Part shown: in pieces, positions 46,416 to 54,668 of the stretch
How positions within the stretch are numbered: the stretch's first letter is position 1
Layout: each line of letters starts with the position of its first letter
NCBI RefSeq assembly: GCF_014297275.1
Contig: NZ_JACOQK010000001.1
Location: forward strand, 248,001-312,000
DNA: 64,000 bases
Source: Clostridium facile
GTDB lineage: Bacteria; Bacillota; Clostridia; Oscillospirales; Ruminococcaceae
Direction: 5' to 3'
The notes under the pieces: generated by a model
Databases searched by the model: none
What the model saw: the letters and a program-made list of their open reading frames with translations, nothing else
What the model was told of the DNA's origin: nothing
Made by a program: the position numbers and the translations under genes

Positions 46416-46545
46416 TGATAGCACCTTCTTTTTATAATTTTTCAACTTTTTATTTTTTATTTATTTATATTATACCATTAATTTGAATCGAAATCTACAA
46501 AAAACGACATTTATGTTTTATATAAACTTTAAAATGATATATTTA

Positions 46546-46574
46546 TTGATTCTAACAAAATCATAAGATATAAT
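46546..46574 (+). promoter_or_regulatory. Promoter of the methyltransferase gene
   Basis: TTGATT (46546-46551), a 17-bp spacer and TATAAT (46569-46574) lie 42 bp before the TTG start. Confidence 0.75.
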
Positions 46575-46616
46575 ATATATAGATATAAATTTTGAGATCG
46601 TACAGAGGTGAGTCAC

Positions 46617-48098
46617 TTGAACTTAAATTATTTATCCGCTATCTATGCATCTTATTTAGAGCAGAATCATAAAGAGAACGCCCTCTGTGGAAATATTCCT
46701 GAGCAGGTTACGGAATTACTACTATTTCCATTAAATCCGATAAAAGAGATTTTAAATCCATACTACGGAACTAACAAAATAATAGCCCAAACTTCATTTT
46801 ATTGGAGGCAGTTAGAGCAAGGTACTGAGATGAGGATAGAAAGCTGGAATCCAAAAACGGAAACAATTTTTTGTTGCAATATGAAATCGGATCAACTGGA
46901 AATCAAAAACATCCCTTTAACAGAATGGATGCAAGGCGTAACAGAAACTTTTGATTACGTTATGTTAAACCCTCCATTTGGTTATTCTAATATTGAAAAA
47001 AAGAAAGAACGTTTGGAAAATCTGTTTTTATCTCATGCGTTAAATTGTCTAAAAGAGGGTGGATTCTGTACTGCTTTTCTCCCCAACGGATTTTTAGGGC
47101 GTCAATCTTCTGATAATATCCAGCTTAGAAAAAATATTTCGTTAAATCACCATTTGCAATCTATCATTTTATTGCCGAAATCAATCCTTTCTACTTCTGA
47201 AATTTTTACTTCTGTTTTATATTTTTCCAAAACAGCGCCAGCTAAGAAGATTTCGTTATACGATTTCCGTAATAAAAAGAATATAAACAGTTTTCTCAAA
47301 TTATATCGTTCTTCGGAACCAAACTGGCAATTAGAACAACAAGAATTAGAAGAACACCAATATTGTTTTCTCCCAGAAGAGTATATCCCTTCAAAATCGT
47401 TTGACTTTGAGGAAATTCCATCCCGAAAAAAATCTTTACACGCATTATGGAGCGAACTACAAAAAAATCAGGATTCTCGTTTATACGAAGATCATTACGG
47501 TCAAACCAGTATCTTCAATACTGCCAAGTGTGTTTCCACCAGAAAAGGCCAATTGAAAAAATTAATTCAAACTGGCTATGGCCTTTTAGAATGTGAATTG
47601 TTGCTCTATTGTGGGTATATCCAGCCTACCAAAGAAATGGGAAAATCACTAGCCCATTTAAAAACAGGGGATTTATGTCCTACTGACCATAAAAATGGAA
47701 AATATCCCTGCTATGGCGCTGGTGGGATCTATGGCAGTACAAATACTTGTAATATTCCGCAAAGTACCGGAATTGTTATCGGTCGTGTAGGGAACTTTTG
47801 TGGAAACGTGTATTGGACTTGGCAGCCAGGATTCCTTTCCAATAATGCCATTTGGGTAGAACCAGACCGAGAAAAAGTGATACCGGATTTCCTTTTTTTG
47901 TTATTGTACTCCGCCCATTTTCAAAACAAAAGACGTGGTGGAGGACAACAATACATTACCCAATCTATGATTCAAAATCAAATTTTTTATTTACCAACCC
48001 TTTCCCAACAGGCAGATTTTTTGGCGCAACATCAAACTTTATTAGAGCAAATTCACTTTTATGAACAGGAGTTAGGGCAGTTAGAACTTACAGAATAA
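46617..48098 (+). CDS. Solo N6-adenine DNA methyltransferase fused to a type I-like specificity domain
   Basis: 493 residues from TTG 46617 (AGAGGTGA 6 nt upstream; a GTG at 46608 is less likely). The N-terminal half is an HsdM-like gamma-type methyltransferase: a weakened SAM motif I (NPYYGTN, residues 47-53, with Asn where Asp is usual), catalytic motif IV NPPFGYS (N118-F121), and EGGFCTAFLPNGFLG. Residues ~345-490 look like half an HsdS: LKTGDLCPTDHKNGKYPCYGAGGIYG, IVIGRVGNFCGNVYW, and a C-terminal coiled coil. It has no nuclease or helicase domain, and no restriction gene is adjacent. Likely an orphan or regulatory methyltransferase; the recognition sequence is unknown. Confidence 0.8.
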   Translation: MNLNYLSAIYASYLEQNHKENALCGNIPEQVTELLLFPLNPIKEILNPYYGTNKIIAQTSFYWRQLEQGTEMRIESWNPKTETIFCCNMKSDQLEIKNIPLTEWMQGVTETFDYVMLNPPFGYSNIEKKKERLENLFLSHALNCLKEGGFCTAFLPNGFLGRQSSDNIQLRKNISLNHHLQSIILLPKSILSTSEIFTSVLYFSKTAPAKKISLYDFRNKKNINSFLKLYRSSEPNWQLEQQELEEHQYCFLPEEYIPSKSFDFEEIPSRKKSLHALWSELQKNQDSRLYEDHYGQTSIFNTAKCVSTRKGQLKKLIQTGYGLLECELLLYCGYIQPTKEMGKSLAHLKTGDLCPTDHKNGKYPCYGAGGIYGSTNTCNIPQSTGIVIGRVGNFCGNVYWTWQPGFLSNNAIWVEPDREKVIPDFLFLLLYSAHFQNKRRGGGQQYITQSMIQNQIFYLPTLSQQADFLAQHQTLLEQIHFYEQELGQLELTE

Positions 48099-48111
48099 AT
48101 TTTTGTAATAA

Positions 48112-48146
48112 AAAAACACCTTACGATAAAATAGTAAGGTGTTTTT
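48112..48146. terminator. Bidirectional terminator between methyltransferase and ZIP genes
   Basis: A perfect 13-bp stem (48112-48124 with 48134-48146) is flanked by A and T runs, between convergent genes. Confidence 0.92.
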
Positions 48147-48162
48147 CTGTTATTAAAATTTA

Positions 48163-48954
48163 TTATCCCAACGCAACATCTAAAATCATCATCACAAGGA
48201 ATCCACCCATAACACCTAGGGTTCCAACATTGGAGTGTTCTCCCAAATGCGCTTCGGGAATCAATTCTTCTACAACAACATATACCATTGCACCGGCTGC
48301 AAAGCTTAATAACCAAGGCATAACAGGCTGTAAAAATCCCGCTACCAACACAACTAAGATTCCGAAAATCGGTTCTACAATGCCGGATAGGCTTCCGTAT
48401 ACAAATGACCTGATTCTAGAAACTCCTTCCTGACGTAACGGTAACGAAATGGCGGCGCCTTCTGGAAAATTTTGAATTCCAATTCCCAAGGCTAAGGCCA
48501 TTGCTGCTGAAATGGAAGCGGAAGGATCATTTTGTGCGGCTAACGCAAAGGATAATCCAACAGCCATTCCTTCTGGAATATTATGTAAAGTAACTGCCAT
48601 TACCAACAAGGTGGTTCTTTTCCAGGAAGAAGAATGCCCCTCTGGAGAAACAGAGCCTGGATGTAGATGAGGAAGCAAGGTATCCATTAACATTAAAAAG
48701 GCAATTCCTAAAATAAAACCACCAGCAGCAGGTAGCCAGCCGGGAACACCCGAAGCTTCCGCTTGATCAATTGCGGGTATTAACAAACTCCATACAGATG
48801 CCGCTATCATTACTCCAGCGGCAAAACCAAGAAAAATCCGTTGTATTTTAGGATTAATTGCGTTTTTAAAGAAAAATACCAATGCCGAACCTAATGTTGT
48901 CATTAAAAAGGTAAAACCTGTGCCGATAGCAGCCCATGTAATCGCAGTATTCAT
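48163..48954 (-). CDS. ZIP-family divalent metal transporter
   Basis: The 263-residue membrane protein has about eight TM segments and the two ZIP signature helices HNIPEGMAVGLSFAL and NFPEGAAISLPL, whose His and Glu residues bind Zn/Fe. A His-containing loop (LLPHLHPGSVSPEGHSSSW) lies between TM3 and TM4. It fits the GufA/ZupT branch and imports Zn(II), Fe(II) or similar ions. Ferritin is encoded next to it on the same strand (36 bp apart), which favours an iron or mixed-metal role, but specificity is inference. Confidence 0.9.
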   Translation of the reverse strand: MNTAITWAAIGTGFTFLMTTLGSALVFFFKNAINPKIQRIFLGFAAGVMIAASVWSLLIPAIDQAEASGVPGWLPAAGGFILGIAFLMLMDTLLPHLHPGSVSPEGHSSSWKRTTLLVMAVTLHNIPEGMAVGLSFALAAQNDPSASISAAMALALGIGIQNFPEGAAISLPLRQEGVSRIRSFVYGSLSGIVEPIFGILVVLVAGFLQPVMPWLLSFAAGAMVYVVVEELIPEAHLGEHSNVGTLGVMGGFLVMMILDVALG

Positions 48955-48990
48955 AATCGCCTCTTTTCTATTATACTTTCAAAAATTTTT

Positions 48991-49503
48991 TTATAATACC
49001 AAGGAAGGCGCTGCGTATACACGGGATTTTAATTCATTATCCAGCATATAAAGGCTTTTTGGATCATTTCCAAATAAATCCATTTTTGTAATTAAATCAT
49101 GGGCATTGGTTTCTTCTTCGCCTTGTTCTTTAATAAACCAATCTAAAAACTGCATGGTGCGGAAATCATGTACCTCTTGCGCCGCAGCGTATATATTGTA
49201 AATTAAACCTGTTACATATTCTTCATGTTGTAATCCTGCTTTTAATGGATCCATTAATTCAACTAAAGTTTGATCGGGCTTCGCAATTGCCTCTAATTGA
49301 ACCTTTTCGTTGTTATTCTGCAGGTATTGATAAAACAGCATGGCATGGTCTCTTTCTTCTTGTGCCTGTACTTTATACCAATTAGCAAATCCTTCTAATC
49401 CTTTATCCTCATAAAAATTAGAAAAATCTAAGTACAAATAAGCGGAAAAAAACTCTTTATTCACCTGGTCATTTAATAATGCTACTACTTTTTGGTTTAA
49501 CAT
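48991..49503 (-). CDS. ftnA: Ferritin
   Basis: The 170-residue non-haem bacterial ferritin has a four-helix bundle with di-iron ligands: E17 region NKEFFSAYLYLDFS, EERDHAM, and the later HEEYVTGLI and EQGEEE segments. It stores iron as a 24-mer with ferroxidase activity. The start is ATG 49503 (SD AGAAAGAAGG); an ATG 75 bp upstream is in the leader. A consensus promoter with an internal palindrome lies upstream, and the ZIP transporter gene follows, probably co-transcribed. Confidence 0.95.
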   Translation of the reverse strand: MLNQKVVALLNDQVNKEFFSAYLYLDFSNFYEDKGLEGFANWYKVQAQEERDHAMLFYQYLQNNNEKVQLEAIAKPDQTLVELMDPLKAGLQHEEYVTGLIYNIYAAAQEVHDFRTMQFLDWFIKEQGEEETNAHDLITKMDLFGNDPKSLYMLDNELKSRVYAAPSLVL

Positions 49504-49578
49504 AAACAAATGCCTTCTTTCTAATTTTTCAAATAAAATCATTATTCTAAGAGGAAAACTAATTTTTCTCTTAAACAT

Positions 49579-49607
49579 ATCATATCACTATGATATAGCA
49601 ATGTCAA
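49579..49607 (-). promoter_or_regulatory. Ferritin promoter with operator-like palindrome in the spacer
   Basis: On the minus strand TTGACA (49602-49607), a 17-bp spacer and TATGAT (49579-49584) are near consensus. The palindrome TATCA-TAG-TGATA covers the spacer up to the -10. A longer alternative pairing is ATATCAT (49577-49583) with ATGATAT (49590-49596). A metal or redox repressor is likely but not identified. Confidence 0.7.
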
Positions 49608-49780
49608 TAATGGCTCCTATTTTTGATGTTAAAAAGGATAAATTACATTATTTTATCATAAAGAGAAACATAGAATAAAATATTGGATATTGATAATTTA
49701 AATTTTACTTATTTTCATTAAAACGCTGATTTCTCTACTAAATCATATAAATTGAAATTATAATATATATACCTAAATAA

Positions 49781-49831
49781 AAAGTAACACCTGTTATAGC
49801 TTTTAAATCTTAAAAAACAGGTATTACTTTT
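49781..49831 (-). terminator. Terminator hairpin of the GNAT gene
   Basis: AAGTAACACCTGTT pairs with AACAGGTATTACTT with one mismatch; a short T-rich stretch follows on the minus strand. The gap 49610-49780 holds nothing I recognise. Confidence 0.6.
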
Positions 49832-49835
49832 TCAA

Positions 49836-50453
49836 CTATTTACCAATAGTTTTACTATATAAAAAACATTGGAGTGGTACCCTTTTGTATCCTAATTTTA
49901 ACACAATTTGTTTTTTTCCAACACATTCAAATCCTCTGTGTTCATAAAATTGATAAGTGCAGGCGTTGTCAGTATATAAATATAATTTTTTCCCTTTTTC
50001 CCTGCGTTCTAATTCAGCGAGTAGAATGCTACCAATACCTTTGGCTTTTATGTTCGGGTTTGCCGCCAGGAAGATAATCTCACCATCTGGATTGTTATTA
50101 TGGCAATACTGCAAAAACATTTCTTTATTTGCCTGATCATAAACATCCACACCGCCTTTTACAAAAAGATTTTGTAAAAGATGGAAGGCCTTAATATAAC
50201 ACGATTTCCAAAATGAAGAGTATTTTTTGTGTTCTCCTTTTATTTCCGCAAGCAATATCCCAGCTAATTGGTCTCCTGCGTATACAGCAATGATCTGTGT
50301 GGCACGGGTCACTTCTAAATACCAAAAGTATCGTCCATACAAATTTAGTAATAATTTGTTGTCCATGTACCAATTAAAATGCATACCCACAATAGCAAAT
50401 TCAATCGCTTTTTTAGCGTCCTTTTTTCTCAGTTTTCTAATTTCAAGTTCCAT
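49836..50453 (-). CDS. GNAT family N-acetyltransferase
   Basis: The 205-residue protein starts MELEIRKLRKKDAKKAIEFA. A GNAT core follows with IIFLAANPNIKAKGIGSILLAEL (acetyl-CoA P-loop, GIGS) and LYTDNACTYQFYEHRGFECVGK, the usual C-terminal strand-loop. The N-terminal half has aromatic and basic residues (MHFNWYMDNKLLLNLYGRYFWYLE). The substrate is unknown. It follows the VanY-type gene by 42 bp on the same strand. Confidence 0.85.
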   Translation of the reverse strand: MELEIRKLRKKDAKKAIEFAIVGMHFNWYMDNKLLLNLYGRYFWYLEVTRATQIIAVYAGDQLAGILLAEIKGEHKKYSSFWKSCYIKAFHLLQNLFVKGGVDVYDQANKEMFLQYCHNNNPDGEIIFLAANPNIKAKGIGSILLAELERREKGKKLYLYTDNACTYQFYEHRGFECVGKKQIVLKLGYKRVPLQCFLYSKTIGK

Positions 50454-50495
50454 GCAATCATCTTCTTTTATTTTTCGTTTAAAACCAGAGCATAG

Positions 50496-51314
50496 TTAGC
50501 TTTTCGCTGAGCTGGAAGAAGAGGAACCTTCCAAGTATTCTTCTAAGCAGATTCCTTTGCTCATAATTTCCTGTGCAGCTTCTTTTCCAACATAACGGAA
50601 GTGCCATGGCTCATAAATAACGCCTGTAATATCAGTTTTTCCGTTTGGATACCGGACAATAAACCCATATTTACTGCAATTTTTGGATAGCCAGATATAT
50701 TCTGGGGTTTCTTCCTGCTTTTCATCCAATAATTGATAATCTTCTGAAACAATATCTACCGCTAACCCCAATTGATGTTCACTGGTGCCAGGATAGGCAA
50801 CAGCTGTTTTCGCTTCCGCTACTGCGTCTACATAATCTTTTCCTTGGTTTTGTAAGCCTTTTACCTGTTCGTCAAACAGTCGGGTTTGCTTTTCCATACT
50901 GCGGTAGGAAGAACAGATGATAGGGGATAATCCCGCTGCTCGAGCATCGTCCATCATTTCCTGTAAATAAGGGTAGGCGCGTTTATCAATAGCTTGTCCA
51001 TTATTTAATTCGGTTACTTCTATTGTATAGTTTTCTGGAATTAAATTGTTTTGGTTTACGAGAGTCAGCTTCCAATCTTGGGTATCTTTGGTAGAATTGG
51101 ATTCCGATTGTTGTGTCTTGGATGATTGGTCATTTTGGGAGGACTGGCTGGATGTTTGGATATCCAATTTTTGGTCTAAATTATGAATTAGATAGTTGGC
51201 CCCAATAAAATATACGGCGACGCAAACAGTAATGACCATTGCAATAGGCCAAAAAATTTTAGAGCTATTATTTTTTTTCTTTTTCTTTGGGGGACGGCTA
51301 GGATATTGACTCAC
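50496..51314 (-). CDS. D-Ala-D-Ala carboxypeptidase, VanY (M15B) family
   Basis: The 272-residue, membrane-anchored peptidase starts at GTG 51314 with AGGAGG 7 nt upstream; the ATG at 51341 puts the SD inside the frame. A Lys-rich cytoplasmic tail is followed by one TM (about 25-45) and a Ser/Gln linker. The M15 zinc domain follows: ICSSYRSMEKQ, SEHQLGLAVDIVS (SxHxxGxAxD ligands H and D), and EPWHFRYVG (third His ligand). It trims stem peptides in the cell wall. No vancomycin-resistance genes are nearby, so it is a housekeeping carboxypeptidase. Confidence 0.92.
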   Translation of the reverse strand: MSQYPSRPPKKKKKNNSSKIFWPIAMVITVCVAVYFIGANYLIHNLDQKLDIQTSSQSSQNDQSSKTQQSESNSTKDTQDWKLTLVNQNNLIPENYTIEVTELNNGQAIDKRAYPYLQEMMDDARAAGLSPIICSSYRSMEKQTRLFDEQVKGLQNQGKDYVDAVAEAKTAVAYPGTSEHQLGLAVDIVSEDYQLLDEKQEETPEYIWLSKNCSKYGFIVRYPNGKTDITGVIYEPWHFRYVGKEAAQEIMSKGICLEEYLEGSSSSSSAKS

Positions 51315-51486
51315 GATGGTTCCTCCTATCTCTTTTATCATATTATAATAATATCAGATGGATATAACGGGTTCTTTGCGGAAAACTGACCAAGCTGTAG
51401 CCTTTTTATCAATAATCTGTAACGGTTTATAAGACATGTTATAGTATACCAAATAAATTTTTATTTATATCATTATAACCAATTAC

Positions 51487-51571
51487 TTGACCTTTTTCAA
51501 TCTTTATAGTAATATTATTATAAAAGACCATATGTATGCCTGAAGATACAGGGAAACATATGGCTTTTTTA
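51487..51571 (+). promoter_or_regulatory. MATE gene promoter and attenuator-like leader hairpin
   Basis: TTGACC (51487-51492), a 17-bp spacer and TAATAT (51510-51515) place +1 near 51522. Almost at once the RNA folds into CCATATGT..ACATATGG (51530-51537 with 51557-51564) with an inner CCTG/CAGG stem. CTTTTTTATTG follows, an intrinsic-terminator layout 30-40 nt before the TTG start. It may be a conditional attenuator. Confidence 0.6.
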
Positions 51572-51601
51572 TTGAGTGGTTATAGAAGAAAGGATGTTGA
51601 T

Positions 51602-52954
51602 TTGGTGGATACAAAACAGGAATTTATGCGGACAAAGCCTGTTTTTCGAATGTTAGTTTCTATGGCAGTTCCGATGATGCTCTCCATGTTTATCCAATCA
51701 TTGTATAATATTGTGGATAGTATTTATGTAGCAAAGCTAGGGACGGATGCCTTAACAGCTGTTTCGCTGGCGTTTCCTTTACAAAATGCACTACTTTCTG
51801 TCTCAGTTGGTATTGGTGTGGGGATTAACTCAGCCATCGCGATAAACCTGGGAGCGAAAAAATATGAGAATGCCAATAAGGCCGCGACAATTGGAATGTT
51901 TTTATCACTAATCCATTGTGTCTTATTTGTTATTTTTGGCTTATTGATTACCCATCCATTTTTAAGTATGTTTACAAAAGATGCCCAAACTATGCAATGG
52001 GCAAGCCAGTATACCTATATTGTATTATGTTGCTCCTTTGGGCAATTACTGCAAATTGCGATGGAAAAGACTTTCCAGGCAATTGGGGATATGACAACTA
52101 CCATGCTTTTAATGGGAAGTGGATGTATTATCAATATTATTTTAGATCCAATTTTTATTTTTGTGCTTAAAATGGAAGTAGCTGGTGCTGCAGTTGCTAC
52201 TGTTATTGGGCAAATTTGCGCTTTCTTTTTATATATTATAGTTTATAAAAAGAAAAGAATTAGTGTGCAAATTCATAGAAAATATCTGTGTTTTGACAAA
52301 GCGATTATAAAACAGATTTATTTTGTAGGGATTCCTTCTTCGATTATGTTGGCATTGCCATCGGTTTTGGTGGGAATATTAAATGGGATTTTGGCGCAGT
52401 TTAACCAAGTATATGTTGCTGTATTGGGGATTTATTTTAAATTGCAAACGTTTATTTATATGCCTGCTAGCGGTGTTGTACAGGGGATGCGTCCAATTGT
52501 TAGCTATAATTATGGCGCAGGAGAAATCCATCGTGTCAAGAAAACCGTCAATTACAGTTTGTTGATTGTTGCCGTTATTATGCTGATTGGAACAATAGGG
52601 GCATTGGCTTTTCCACAACAGATTTTAACTATTTTTAATTCCGATTCAAAACTAATCGAATATGGTGTGGTTGCGTTGCAAGTAATCAGCCTTGGATTTC
52701 TTGTTTCTTCTGTTGGGGTGGTATATTCTGGTACTTTTGAAGCTTTGGGAAAAGGAAAAGAGTCTCTTACTATTTCGTTATTACGTCAATTTGTGATTAT
52801 TATTCCACTAGGATTTCTGTTATCCCAATGGATAGGGCCTTTAGGAATCTGGATTTCTTTCCCAATATCGGAATGTATCGCTACAGTTGTAGCTTATATT
52901 TTATTAAGATGTACTTATCGGAAATACGAATCACAAAATAGCAGCTTATCTTAA
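51602..52954 (+). CDS. MATE family efflux transporter
   Basis: The 450-residue membrane protein has about twelve TM helices in two MatE halves (FRMLVSMAVPMMLSMFIQSLYNIVDSIYVAKLGTDALTAVS opens the first). The start is TTG 51602, 7 nt after AGAAAGGA; an ATG at 51536 lies inside the leader hairpin and would add a non-conserved 22-residue tail. It is a Na+- or H+-driven exporter of cationic drugs or metabolites, substrate unknown. A long-stem terminator follows. Confidence 0.92.
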   Translation: MVDTKQEFMRTKPVFRMLVSMAVPMMLSMFIQSLYNIVDSIYVAKLGTDALTAVSLAFPLQNALLSVSVGIGVGINSAIAINLGAKKYENANKAATIGMFLSLIHCVLFVIFGLLITHPFLSMFTKDAQTMQWASQYTYIVLCCSFGQLLQIAMEKTFQAIGDMTTTMLLMGSGCIINIILDPIFIFVLKMEVAGAAVATVIGQICAFFLYIIVYKKKRISVQIHRKYLCFDKAIIKQIYFVGIPSSIMLALPSVLVGILNGILAQFNQVYVAVLGIYFKLQTFIYMPASGVVQGMRPIVSYNYGAGEIHRVKKTVNYSLLIVAVIMLIGTIGALAFPQQILTIFNSDSKLIEYGVVALQVISLGFLVSSVGVVYSGTFEALGKGKESLTISLLRQFVIIIPLGFLLSQWIGPLGIWISFPISECIATVVAYILLRCTYRKYESQNSSLS

Positions 52955-52956
52955 TA

Positions 52957-52996
52957 AAAAACAGGTATCAGATTGATTTAACTGATACCTGTTTTT
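52957..52996. terminator. Bidirectional terminator between MATE and spoIIID
   Basis: A perfect 15-bp stem (52957-52971 with 52982-52996) has A/T runs on both sides. Confidence 0.93.
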
Positions 52997-53065
52997 GTTT
53001 TTTCATTGATTTGACCTTTTTGTCAAAAAAATACAATATTAGAATTTTTATAGTAGGGTATTTTA

Positions 53066-53314
53066 TTAAACTCCCTTATATTTTTTACGGGTAGCTATGC
53101 CTCCTCGAATGTGCCGTTCCTGTTTATTGATTTCTAGGATTTTTTTCACTTGCTTATATAGTTGTGGATTTACCTTTTTTAAATTTTCAGATACATCTTT
53201 ATGTACGGTACTTTTACTGATTCCAAATACTTTTGCCGTTGTGCGTACTGTTGCCCGATGTTCGGCGATATATCTTCCTAGCAGGACGCATCTGTCATCT
53301 GTATTGATGTTCAC
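53066..53314 (-). CDS. spoIIID: Sporulation transcriptional regulator SpoIIID
   Basis: The 82-residue protein closely fits SpoIIID: an N-terminal HTH (RTTAKVFGISKSTVHKDVSENL) followed by a basic C-terminal helix (EINKQERHIRGGIATRKKYKGV). It controls mother-cell genes in the sigma-E regulon. A sigma-E-like -10 (CATACTAT, minus strand, 53372-53379) lies 58 bp upstream, though its -35 is poor. It shares a ~390-bp intergenic region with the divergent DeoR gene. Confidence 0.95.
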   Translation of the reverse strand: MNINTDDRCVLLGRYIAEHRATVRTTAKVFGISKSTVHKDVSENLKKVNPQLYKQVKKILEINKQERHIRGGIATRKKYKGV

Positions 53315-53433
53315 ATGGTTTCACCCTTTCCTGTCAGTTTGCATTTATTCATATTTATGTAAAAAGTTGTAATAGTATGCAAGGGAAGGGCTGCTTTTCA
53401 AAAAAGATAACAAAAAATATTAGCGTAATTTTG

Positions 53434-53484
53434 TGTAATATTTTTATGATTTTATTTGACAAATATTACATTAAATTATATAAT
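53434..53484 (+). promoter_or_regulatory. DeoR-gene promoter with flanking 10-bp inverted repeat
   Basis: TTGACA (53456-53461), a 17-bp spacer and TATAAT (53479-53484) form a perfect consensus. TGTAATATTT (53434-53443) and AAATATTACA (53461-53470) are exact inverted repeats around the -35, a candidate operator. About 220 nt of leader follow with no recognised element. Confidence 0.75.
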
Positions 53485-53708
53485 AAGGATATAAGTTTGG
53501 GACGAATTGGTACAAAATAGTGAATGTAACCAGTATAATTGGCCGTTTTATCTAATTATGTAATGGCATATCAGGATAAAATAGGATAGTTGATTGAGAA
53601 TGTCAATTTTACAACTATAAACCGTCTTGTATCATGAGTACTATTTTCTACATAACAAATTGATCGTTTTAATGAAAAGAGAGGGAATAAATTTAAGGAG
53701 GAAGTTCA

Positions 53709-54485
53709 TTGGTCTTAACACAACGTTATCGTCAAATTTTAGATTATATCCAAGAGAAAAAGGCGGTTACTGTACAACAGCTTTGCGAACTGCTATATGC
53801 TAGCCCTGCTACCATACGTCGAGATTTATCGACCCTAGAAAAATGCCATTTAATCAGGAGAGTGCATGGGGGAGCTGTTTTATACGAAAGCGATAGCAAC
53901 GAGCCAGCTGCTTCGATCCGGCAAAACAAAAATATATATGGAAAACGTAGAATTGGCGAGTTAGCTGCAACCTTAGTAAAGGATTGTAGTACTGTATTTT
54001 TAGATTGTAGCAGTACCGTTTATTATGCTGCATCCAGTTTGTTACATATTTGTGGATTAACTGTGATTACCAATGGTTTAAATTGTGCATTGTTGCTTTC
54101 CCAACAGACAAATTGGGATATCTTTTTTCCATCTGGAAAAATAGAAGTACAATCTGGGAGCACAACAGGAAGCGATACTATAGATGATATTTTTCGATTT
54201 TATGCCAATATTGCGTTTATTTCCTGTACTGGCCTTACGTTAGATGGTGTTACTGAGGCGACTGTAGGGCAGTCTAGATATAAAGATGCAATGTTAGACC
54301 GAGCGGAAATCAAAGTTTTACTGTGTGACCATACCAAATTTGGAAACCGGTTTTTTAGTAAGACATGTGATATTAAAAAACTGGATTATATTATTACTGA
54401 CCAAAAACCTCCGCAGAATTATATGGAGCAGTTTGAACAGGATGGCTGCCAGTTGATTTATCCCGATCCAGCAGATGATCATTAA
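53709..54485 (+). CDS. DeoR family transcriptional regulator
   Basis: The 258-residue protein has a DeoR N-terminal HTH (residues 1-58; RQILDYIQEKKAVTVQQLCELLYASPATIRRDLSTLEKCHLIRRVHGGAV). A DeoRC sugar-phosphate-sensing domain follows, with IGELAATLV, FLDCSSTVYYAA, TVITNGLNCA, and DHTKFGNRFF. The start is TTG with AGGAGG 6 nt upstream. It normally represses a sugar-phosphate gene set, but no such genes are adjacent: it is followed by a terminator and an IS200-type element. Autoregulation is suggested by the inverted repeat in its promoter. Confidence 0.9.
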   Translation: MVLTQRYRQILDYIQEKKAVTVQQLCELLYASPATIRRDLSTLEKCHLIRRVHGGAVLYESDSNEPAASIRQNKNIYGKRRIGELAATLVKDCSTVFLDCSSTVYYAASSLLHICGLTVITNGLNCALLLSQQTNWDIFFPSGKIEVQSGSTTGSDTIDDIFRFYANIAFISCTGLTLDGVTEATVGQSRYKDAMLDRAEIKVLLCDHTKFGNRFFSKTCDIKKLDYIITDQKPPQNYMEQFEQDGCQLIYPDPADDH

Positions 54486-54489
54486 ATGA

Positions 54490-54530
54490 AAAAACTGCCT
54501 AATGTGAAATTTCACATTAGGCAGTTTTTT
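54490..54530 (+). terminator. Terminator of the DeoR gene
   Basis: A perfect palindrome of about 20 bp per arm is followed by T6 and then ATTTTTG. The IS element begins within about 20 bp. Confidence 0.92.
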
Positions 54531-54602
54531 ATTTTTGTATAAGAAACCACCCGACTGTGTCGGGGGTTCCCAAAAGCTTTAGCGGTGAGTATGCAAAAAA
54601 AA

Positions 54603-54658
54603 CTCCTTTTGGTAAAATATAAGTGCGGCCTGACAACTGCACAAAAAACCAAAAGGAG
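54603..54658 (+). promoter_or_regulatory. SD-sequestering hairpin of the IS200 tnpA
   Basis: CTCCTTTTGG (54603-54612) is fully complementary to CCAAAAGGAG (54649-54658), which contains the tnpA SD. This matches the translation-blocking 5' stem known for IS200. Confidence 0.75.
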
Positions 54659-54668
54659 GACATTCGAG

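Noticed and set aside
51536..51601. In-frame ATG extension of the MATE protein
   Set aside because: It lies within the leader hairpin next to the predicted +1, has no SD, and the extension is not MATE-like.
53372..53379. Sigma-E promoter for spoIIID
   Set aside because: CATACTAT fits the -10, but no matching -35 is found at 13-15 bp; noted in the gene entry and not called as a feature.
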